Below are positions 57,372 to 64,000 of a stretch of DNA of 64,000 bases, one piece after another. Positions within the stretch are counted from its first letter, which is position 1. Each line of letters begins with the position of its first letter. The notes under the pieces were generated by a model, which was not told the DNA's origin, made no database searches, and was given only the letters and a program-made list of their open reading frames with translations. Both the position numbers and the translations under genes were made by a program. This DNA is from Symsagittifera roscoffensis (lineage: Eukaryota > Xenacoelomorpha > Acoela > Convolutidae). Location: the NCBI RefSeq assembly GCF_963678635.1, contig NW_026971645.1, positions 78,709-142,708 on the forward strand, in the 5' to 3' direction.

Positions 57372-58683
57372 TCTCAATTTATTATGGATTGATTTAATGA
57401 ACCAAATAAGATTTTTCAGATCAGTTCTATTTTACATGAAATGATCACAGGTTCAATATGTGCAAAAATGCAATCATAAACAAATTATCTGCAGAAAAGA
57501 AAAAAACAGAAACAAAAAATGCGAGCCCAGATACCCTGTCTTTTTCTTCCAAAACTTTGATACTTGGAATTCAAAACTTTTTTGATCAACGCACTAACGA
57601 AAACTATTTCAACCAGCAAGAAAATTCTCTGATCTGACAACTGCGTTAATGTTTTGCGAAGTCAGATCCATAGAATTGGAACCTCTTGTAAAATTTTTCC
57701 GGAATTAGACAAAGATTTTGAATTTTTTTTTGGCAGACCTAGACAAGATGTGCGTTCTCGCCAACTTCGTGCGAAGGGAAACACTAAAACCTGGCTGATG
57801 CTGCTGAGAGATATCATGAATAAATTCATCTGATAATTATCTGCAAAGGTTTGTTGTTCCGACAACTGAAAGTGGGGAGAAATTTCGTATTCGGGTGTGT
57901 TTTAACTTTTTTTCATCTTGTTTTTGTTATCCAAGCAAACTCAGGTGTGCAAACAATCTTCCGAAGATTCCGAGTAATATTTTAAATTAAAGCCTTCCCA
58001 ATCATAATTCGAATACATTTAAATTTTTTCAAAAGTTTCCGCAGTGGGGTTTAAAAAATGGGTTTAAATTTTGATCTATTTCGAGCGAAAGAAGCAACCA
58101 AGAAGTGCTAGAACTATGAAATTTAAAAAATATTAATTTTATTTCTAAAGGATTTCCTTATTTCCTTATTGAATATGCAGATTGGAAGCTTTTTCTAGCA
58201 CCTTCTTGACGACAAAAAAGCCCAATAAACCAAAACAAAACACTGCAAAGCTTGAAAAAAAAACGAAAATTAATTTTTGTTTTGTTTTTCGATGAATGTT
58301 TTGATAGAAACAGTTTTCAAATTTGCTTTTTCTAATCTTTCGAGAATACGCAAGTTTGAAATATGAAACGTAGTTATATTTCAGCTATTGTTCAGATCCG
58401 TTCATAGCTGAAAGAGCAAAAAAAAAGATAATTTGGGTTCATTTTTTAGTTTCAGCCTTAGAAAACTATCAATTGTTGACTGACGTATTTACAGAGCTGG
58501 TGATAACCAATTGATTTGAAAAAAGTCGAAAAAGTTTTCTTGCTGACGTCTAGTGGTGCGTTGTAGAGTGAAAGCAAATAGACAACTGGGTGGAGCTTAG
58601 TACTTTCTACATCGCATTACGCATTAACAAGGTAAATTGTTTCGGGCTAAAACTAATCTACTGTTTTTCATAGAGGAAAAGGT
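57372..58683. other. No gene seen
   Basis: AT-rich interval. A short plus-strand open stretch near 57,660-57,800 (DLDKMCVLANFVRRETLKPG) could be a decayed exon of the upstream GTPase-like gene, but it is interrupted by stops and I cannot assign it. Confidence 0.3.
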
Positions 58684-58834
58684 AAACAATACTTTAAGAT
58701 CATTTATCCACGAGGGATAGGACCAACATACGAGCTGTACAGCTCACCACGGAGAACCGCTGTTGTGCCCCTATTAAGAACTACATGCAATTTTTTTTTG
58801 GTTATTTTTCTAAAAATAACCAAAACAATACTTT
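58684..58834 (-). mobile_element. Stray relative of the 755-bp satellite, flanked by 12-bp direct repeats
   Basis: AAACAATACTTT occurs at 58,684-58,695 and exactly again at 58,823-58,834. The ~127 bp between, read on the minus strand, match the satellite's right-edge monomers. They share AAATAACC...TTGCATGTAGTTCTTAA, then GAGCTGTACAGCTCGTATG, then CCCTCGTGGATAAATG (compare 14,400-14,520 and 15,990-16,095). One end carries a perfect hairpin, GGTTATTTTT CT AAAAATAACC (58,800-58,821), that the satellite copies lack. The exact direct repeats look like target-site duplications of an insertion. Confidence 0.65.
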
Positions 58835-58928
58835 GTTTACTAAAAATTTTTCGGCTCCAGATTGTTTTTTTTGCGTCTAGAGCTTTGACGTAGTACCATT
58901 ATTGCAGCCAAAATTGGTTAATCTGAAA

Positions 58929-59147
58929 TTAGTTTTTTTTACCACTTCTAAGCCTTACAAGGAAGCCGTTTTTGTCGTTTTTGTCAAATTTGCAATTCTT
59001 TTGAGCGCTAGCACAAACAAAATCATCATCTGAATCTTTTTTACTTCCTGCTCTCACTGTTTTTGCAAGCAACTCACATATCACCCCAAATTGTGGGTAA
59101 TTGAGTACTTCACGATTATCACGATTATCATTTATGATTTTTTGCAT
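58929..59147 (-). CDS. Open frame, 72 codons, possible exon, unrecognised
   Basis: The minus-strand frame has coding-like composition (LNYPQFGVICELLAKTVRAG, then KKDSDDDFVCASAQKNC) and contains a donor-like CTT|GTAAGG shortly before its stop. It starts with ATG at 59,147. No domain is recognised and no partner exon found. Confidence 0.25.
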   Translation of the reverse strand: MQKIINDNRDNREVLNYPQFGVICELLAKTVRAGSKKDSDDDFVCASAQKNCKFDKNDKNGFLVRLRSGKKN

Positions 59148-59157
59148 TTAATTATTC

Positions 59158-59640
59158 AAATTTGTGAGCATGAAATACAACAATGAAAAGCAAAGTTGAG
59201 ATGTATTATCTTTTCTTGTTTTAGGATCATACGATGACCATGGAATGCTTTGATGAGGGACAACTTTGTGACATGTTTCTTAAAGCTAGCATTTAAAGTT
59301 TTTTATCAAAACCATGCTGTTTCAATTGTGCAGTTCTCAAAGAGAAAATTACAGCAGATTTGGCAGGTAATTTGATAGTCTAACTAAATAATAGTTATAG
59401 AGTTATAAAAAACTTCACTTTTATAGCTTGTTCTGAAATTATAGTTTTCTCGATCGCACGACGAAAAGCAATAAATGTACTTTGTCAAACTGACTGAAGT
59501 AAATTCTTTTTGCATTCCTTACTGAAGCTAGCTTTGTTTGAAAGTATTAAAAGCTGAGATGCCTTTTATAATGCAAAAGAAGTGTTTTGGCCAAAACTGT
59601 CTAGTATAGTTTTTGCTTGGCTTAAATTGGTACAAATTGA
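59158..59640 (+). repeat. Segmental duplication partner of 61,976-62,960 (copy 1)
   Basis: Shares GTGAGCATGAAAT(A/G)CA at the start, TTTTGTGACATG/CTTTGTGACATG followed by TTTCTTAAAGCTAGCA, TCGATCGCACGACGAAAA (59,451), and TTTTGCTTGGCT near the end. The second copy has been enlarged by the 280-bp triplication. Confidence 0.85.
59225..59296 (+). CDS. Short candidate last exon, paralogue 1 (…CDMFLKAS)
   Basis: After a TTGTTTTAG acceptor the frame reads DHTMTMECFDEGQLCDMF then LKASI and a stop. The paralogous segment at 62,071 reads KTMESFDGRQFCDMFLKASS and a stop. Amino-acid-level similarity, shared stop position and acceptors on both argue that this is real coding sequence at the end of a duplicated gene. 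No upstream exon is identified and the family is unknown. Confidence 0.4.
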   Translation, partial: DHTMTMECFDEGQLCDMFLKASI

Positions 59641-60055
59641 TAACGGTTGTATTCATGACATGAACTTAGTTGGTTGAAAGATTTTGACAAGAAATATGTT
59701 CACAGGTTTTTCTAAAATTATGAAATAGTTAATTTGACAAGTTGCTTGTAGGCCGTGTTTGACACATTTCGTACTATTTAAATTTGGGCATCATGACTTT
59801 AAGATAAGACAATAAAAAACGAGTTATCTTTTCCTCTTTTTCTTAGAAAAAAATAACTTCACAAAGGATGAGGTAAATTCCTTGGGATCTTCTTAAATAC
59901 CCCTCTTGCAAAAGGCGGATTCGTTATATAAGGTACAGAACTTTAGGTGCTGAACTATTCTTCTTAAAAGGTTTAGGGGGATTTACTTACAAGGTACCAT
60001 AGTGAGTGGGGGAAATTTAAAAAGATCCGTTCCGTGTTATGTACTAATCTTTTTT
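59641..60055. other. No gene seen
   Basis: AT-rich sequence with no supported frame or repeat. Confidence 0.4.
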
Positions 60056-60492
60056 TTTGGATTCCCGGGTCGTGGTGTTTGATTTGTGTCTAGATTTTCT
60101 CGACCAAAGCTTGGTATGTTTCGACCGTCTTGACTAATTTCGGTATTTTTCAATTTTTTCGATCGAATTTCGGTATGATTCGAGCTTCTCGATTTTTTCG
60201 ACCGAACGTTTTTAAAATTTGAAAATTTGTTTGTTCGACCCCGCATAGATAATAGATACGTTTTGATTTTCTCAACCAAACATCAATATATTTCGACTTT
60301 CTCGACTGAAAATTTTTAAAAAGTTGGGCCCGCAAAAAAAATCCGACAAAAATGGCATTTCTAGGTCGGTTTTTTGACTGTACGCTCTATTTAGAAAGTG
60401 CTCGACCTATGTTTCCACTGTGCTCGACCTATCTTTCGACTGTGCTCGACCTATGCTTCGTCTGGGCTCGACCTATGTTTCGACTGTGCTCG
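60056..60492. repeat. TCGACC-rich short repeats, including a 22-bp minisatellite
   Basis: From 60,056 to 60,330 degenerate TTTCTCGACCAAA(C/G)...GGTATGTTTCGA units occur. From about 60,396 to 60,490 a 22-bp unit, TGCTCGACCTATGTTTCGACTG, is repeated about four times. The TCGACC/GACTAAT vocabulary resembles the 163-bp satellite at 18-26 kb, but the units do not align over length. Confidence 0.75.
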
Positions 60493-60689
60493 ATAGTTTG
60501 TTTTTTAATTTAAGACAACTCAAAGTTGCTCATTTTGCTTTTTGGTGATAATTAACGTAGAAATGATGATAATTAAATGAAAAAATTAAAAGAAATGAAA
60601 CTCTTCTCCAACCACTCTTCGCCACTTCAAGCCGAAAACGGTATTTCACCATCTTTCACGATTTCAACTCAGAACGGTTCCACCCGCCG

Positions 60690-61031
60690 TGAGGTTCCAT
60701 GGATCATAATCGATTAGAATCGATTGTCGTGGTCAAAATTATTGGCAGTATAATTATAATTACACTTTGCGGCGACCACTTAATCGATTATAATCCGTTA
60801 TAGTCCATTTTTCTCACAGAAAAAAAAATTGATTTTAATCCATTGTAATGGATTATAATCTCTACAAAATTTGCCCAATTTTTGAAGATTTGCAGTTTAT
60901 AATTGATTAAATTGATTTCCACGTATTTGTTCTATAATCGCTTATTAACCCATTAAATTAGAATATTTTAGAATTTTAATTAGACAGACTATGAAAAACT
61001 ATTATAATTGATTAGTATCCATGGAACCTCC
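60690..61031. mobile_element. MITE-like element, copy 1 (342 bp)
   Basis: The ends are inverted: GAGGTTCCATGGATCATAATCG at the left (60,691) and ...GATTAGTATCCATGGAACCTCC at the right. The interior is rich in TTATAATC/GATTATAA inverted motifs. There is no coding sequence. A second copy in the same orientation starts about 460 bp downstream. Confidence 0.7.
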
Positions 61032-61150
61032 ATCAATTTTAAATATGAAGAAAACAAAGAATTGAAACTCTTCTTTAGCTTCTCTTCATCACTTCAAGCC
61101 CAAAACTTCCATCTTTCACGATTTCAACTCAGAACGGTTCCAACTGCCGT

Positions 61151-61500
61151 GAGTTTCTAAGGATAATAATCGATTTTAATTTGTTGTTGTGGTCGAAAAC
61201 AACAAAAAATACAAGTTTTTGCTTTAGCAAAAGAAAAAGCCAACATAATTTAGCGGTTGCAACGACAAGTTTTGAATAATCCAGGATCTTACTAATAAAA
61301 ACTGTTTATACTCCATTATATTCTATTATAATCCAATATAGTCCCTCATAATAAAGGAGAGTCGATTACAATGGGTTAAATTGATAACCATGTATTTGTT
61401 CTATAATCGTTTATTAACCCATTATAAAAGATTATTTTAGAATTGTATGGAGACAGACCATGAAAATCTATTATAATCGATTAGTACCCATGGAAACTCC
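61151..61500. mobile_element. MITE-like element, copy 2 (350 bp)
   Basis: Left end GAGTTTCTAAGGATAATAATCG and right end CGATTAGTACCCATGGAAACTC, the same inverted-end layout as copy 1. The flanking sequence is also duplicated: the ~100 bp before each copy (TTTCACGATTTCAACTCAGAACGGTTCCA at 60,652 and 61,115) match. The two copies therefore arose by tandem duplication of element plus flank, not by two insertions. Confidence 0.7.
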
Positions 61501-61535
61501 TTGCGGGCATCAAGTTTAGTTTCCACAGAATTGGT

Positions 61536-61936
61536 TTAATCGGCGTTACACGACAACTGTAAGTTAGACCAGATTGAGCATTGATAAAAATATTGATTGC
61601 CGAAAAAACCAGCTTGGTTGCCAGCAGATAATTTCTTTTTGCCATTGAATATAACGTTTATAAAACACTTCATCATCACTAACGTACCATAAACAGGTTC
61701 TACAATTATTTTGAAAGCAAAACGACAACTGATGGAAAAGTAGCACCTTCAAATTTAGGTAAATTTTTAGATCTTTTAGAACCTAGAGTAAGAAGAAGAT
61801 TGGAAAAAACGTCTCGCAAACCTATCTGACAAGTTTTTGTGAAAACTTCGCAATTCCCAAATCATGATTACCATTTATGAACTCATGAACTCGGAGATAC
61901 ATAATGCTTACCTGAACTTTCCGAAGTCTTTTCCAT
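61536..61936 (-). CDS. Candidate small two-exon gene, unrecognised
   Basis: On the minus strand, exon 1 (61,936-61,912) reads MEKTSESS plus one base and ends at a consensus CAG|GTAAGC donor. A candidate acceptor, ATAATTGTAG, at 61,701-61,700 opens exon 2 in matching phase: EPVYGTLVMMKCFINVIFNG, then KKKLSAGNQAGFFGNQYF, to a stop at 61,536. The phase match and strong donor are the evidence. Length is short, the acceptor is moderate, and no domain is known. Confidence 0.25.
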
Positions 61937-62070
61937 GTCGAGATGACTAAATAGTAAAATTTGCTAAACTATAATTGAGTTTGTGAGCATGAAATGCAGA
62001 AACGATTTTTTTTCTGATGTAAAAGGGAAAGAAAACCAAAGTTTACCCATACAATCTTTTCTTTTTTAAG

Positions 62071-62141
62071 GTCAGGGGAAGACTATGGAAAGCTTCGATG
62101 GGAGACAATTTTGTGACATGTTTCTTAAAGCTAGCAGTTAG
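62071..62141 (+). CDS. Short candidate last exon, paralogue 2 (…CDMFLKAS)
   Basis: Follows a TTTTCTTTTTTAAG acceptor; reads KTMESFDGRQFCDMFLKASS and stops. It differs from the copy at 59,225 by one base of length near the acceptor, so the incoming phase would differ. One of the two acceptors may therefore not be used as drawn, or one copy is dead. Confidence 0.35.
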
Positions 62142-62912
62142 AACTGTTGTTCAAAACCATGCTGCTTTCAATTGTGTAATTCTGAAAGAAAAATTACCGT
62201 GACAATTACTGCAGATTTTATAGCTAATTTGATGCTCAAAGCAAAATAATAGTTTGACGTAATCAAATCTTCGCCTTTGAAGTTTTTTCTAATATTATAG
62301 CTTTTTTCGATCGCACGACGAAAAACTATACATGCGCTTAGTCAAACTAAAACTATACATGCGCTTAGTCAAACATGCGCTTAGTCAAAGCTTCACGGTA
62401 ATTCTTAAAGCTAGCAGTTAGAACTGTTGTTCAAAACCATGCTGCTTTCAATTGTGTAATTCTGAAAGAAAAATTACCGTGAAAATTACTGCAGATTTTA
62501 TAGCTAATTTGGTGCTCAAAGCAAAATAATAGTTTGACGTAATCAAATCTTCGCCTTTGAAGTTTTTTCTAATATTATAGCTTTTTTCGATCGCACGACG
62601 AAAAACTATACATGCGCTTAGTCAAACTAAAACTATACATGCGCTTAGTCAAACATGCGCTTAGTCAAAGCTTCACGGTAATTCTTAAAGCTAGCAGTTA
62701 GAACTGTTGTTCAAAACCATGCTGCTTTCAATTGTGTAATTCTGAAAGAAAAATTACCGTGAAAATTACTGCAGATTTTATAGCTAATTTGATGCTCAAA
62801 GCAAAATAATAGTTTGACGTAATCAAATCTTCGCCTTTGAAGTTTTTTCTAATATTATAGCTTTTTTCGATCGCACGACGAAAAACTATACATGCGCTTA
62901 GTCAAACTGCAA
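62126..62912. repeat. 280-bp tandem triplication
   Basis: CTAGCAGTTAGAACTG begins at 62,131, 62,411 and 62,691, exactly 280 bp apart. The three copies are nearly identical (for example, GTGACAATTACTG against GTGAAAATTACTG, and GATGCTC against GGTGCTC), so the event is recent. The junctions fall in a smaller repeat, CATGCGCTTAGTCAAA, which occurs several times at each copy end and probably mediated the expansion. Confidence 0.97.
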
Positions 62913-62960
62913 ATTTGCTTAATATACATTTTGCTTGGCTGTAATTGAAACAAATTTAAT

Positions 62961-63863
62961 TTCTCATGTTTCGGCCAATGTTCCTTTCTTGCTCAAAAAA
63001 GTGACGGAAAAGTTGTGCTCTGGATGCTTTTTTTTCTCCTGAAAAGTTTCGAAAATTTAGCTCAATTTTGACGTAATTTTGTTAGATTATTCAAAATGAA
63101 ATGTTCTCTTGAGCTAAAAGTTAAAAAAATATTTCATCTGTGATCATCTTTGTTCCAACTTTCGATGAAAACAGAATAATTATGCTTGGGGTCGTTTTTT
63201 TTTCAGTCAACCTTCTGCGATCAAAACAACAGTTCTTAACAATTTTTGAACTCCCTCGAAGATAGCAACTCCCTGAAAACCACATTAAAGGGTATTTTAC
63301 CTCCAATTCTTTTTCACAGTAGTTCTGGGAGATTTTGCCGATTTGATCAAGCTCTGGACAAATACATGCGCGCTTTGAAGATTTTACGCATAACGCTGAA
63401 AACATAAAGCGAGTATCAGGACGAAAACATAAAGCTTGTATAATGGCGAAACCCTGAATGTTCCGACTGCCTTTTCAGGTCTATCGAGAAGTACTAACAT
63501 CAAAAAATTTAAAGGTTATCAAATATACAAACGTTTTTTTTTTTCAATTTAATTTTTTTTAAAAAAAATGATCCCCCACACATCAGATAAAGTAAAAAGT
63601 GATCAATTTTGCTCCTAGTAACAAATCAATTATGGAAGTAGGCTTCCTTCAAACAGTTTGGAACGTTTTCTAAGGGGGATTAAGTCTCCGCTTACGCGTT
63701 AATAGCGCAAAATATACCGCGCGGTAATTCTCCAAACTCGGCCGAAATGGCAATCTTTAAATCCCCATAACTTTATGAAAATTTATCACAGGTGAAGAAT
63801 CTTCTCAAATTTAAGCTCAAGACAACAATACCTTTCGAAATTTTTTAAAGAATTCCGTCAAAA
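62961..63863. other. Upstream region of the right-edge gene; decayed copy (d) at 63,120-63,240
   Basis: A minus-strand fragment near 63,120-63,240 matches the right-edge gene start in part (GAAAAAAAAACGACCCCAAGC, then TTATTCTG). It reads KKNDPKHNYSV in place of KPPKHKYSV, so it is a fourth copy. From 63,700 on, the plus strand holds the block shared with copies (a) and (b) (AAATATACCGCGCGGTAATT), the presumed 5' untranslated or promoter region. A 94-codon minus-strand frame (63,121-63,405) overlaps copy (d) and is not supported as a gene. Confidence 0.45.
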
Positions 63864-64000
63864 ATGGTAAAATATAAAGTCGAAATTCGTCTGAAGAAAG
63901 AAAAACCACCCAAGCACAAATATTCTGTAACTTTAGGAAGAAAGTCCGTTGAGAAAGTTGGACTAATTAAAAAAATAGGCACTCCAGCAGTGTCGAAAGA
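63864..64000 (+). CDS. 5' end of a gene running off the window, unrecognised
   Basis: The ATG in CCGTCAAAAATGG opens 45 codons to the window end with no stop: MVKYKVEIRLKKEKPPKHKY, then SVTLGRKSVEKVGLIKKIG. This is the only one of four related segments in the window (a, b, d and this one) in which the frame is intact, which argues it is the functional or most recent copy. The protein start is basic and rich in beta-strand-like residues. No family can be named from 45 residues. Confidence 0.45.
   Translation, partial: MVKYKVEIRLKKEKPPKHKYSVTLGRKSVEKVGLIKKIGTPAVSK

Noticed and set aside
63864-64000. Right-edge gene as a mitochondrial bS16 ribosomal protein (VEIRLKK...IGTPA)
   Set aside because: Only a loose spacing resemblance; the proline/aromatic signature of that family is missing and the sequence is cut at 45 residues.

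Overview
The window is AT-rich eukaryotic DNA, most likely from an invertebrate animal. The evidence is spliced genes with GTAAGT-type donors, a long exon resembling the vertebrate/invertebrate RNF213 (mysterin) family, Ty3/gypsy and LINE-type retrotransposon remains, MITE-like repeats and two large satellite arrays. The species cannot be named from the sequence. All names rest on reading motifs by eye; no database search was run.

Layout. 1-16,149: tandem array of about 20 copies of a ~755-bp monomer, running off the left edge. 16,150-16,349: a 200-N assembly gap. 16,350-18,180: small repeats. 18,240-26,262: a second array, ~163-bp monomers (about 49 copies) with a higher-order repeat of about 1.27 kb. 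26,830-27,205: an LTR with an adjoining primer-binding-site-like sequence. 27,558-32,136 (minus): two exons of an RNF213-like gene joined by a 609-bp intron with matching phase. They cover only the N-terminal/stalk part; no AAA+ or RING region is visible before the satellite starts. 32,881-50,792: a heavily decayed, minus-strand Ty3/gypsy-like element. It has LTR sequence at both ends, gag near 46-47 kb, reverse transcriptase near 43-44 kb, integrase near 41.5-42.7 kb, and possible third-ORF remnants down to 34 kb that include a 779-bp tandem duplication. 51-64 kb: gene-fragment-rich DNA. This part holds a two-exon P-loop GTPase-like gene (56,754-57,371), a decayed duplicate of its first exon, two LINE fragments, two MITE-like elements, paralogous short coding ends, a 280-bp triplication, and a coding start that runs off the right edge (63,864).

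How it fits together. The only substantial conserved host gene is the RNF213-like one; family members are large ATPase/E3 ubiquitin ligases linked to antimicrobial defence. It sits between a satellite array and a retroelement and may be a truncated copy, or its remaining exons may lie beyond the array. The right-hand 13 kb looks like a zone of repeated local duplication, where first exons, last exons and promoter-side sequence exist in several copies and only one of each set reads cleanly. The most unusual signals are four. First, the 755-bp satellite monomer carries an A-box/B-box-like pair, and a short stray relative of it at 58.7 kb is bounded by 12-bp direct repeats. Second, the 163-bp satellite has three levels of repetition and a conserved hairpin. 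Third, the GTPase-like exon contains a perfect 17-bp fold-back inside the coding frame, just after the Walker A motif. Fourth, the LTR family carries a conserved hairpin.
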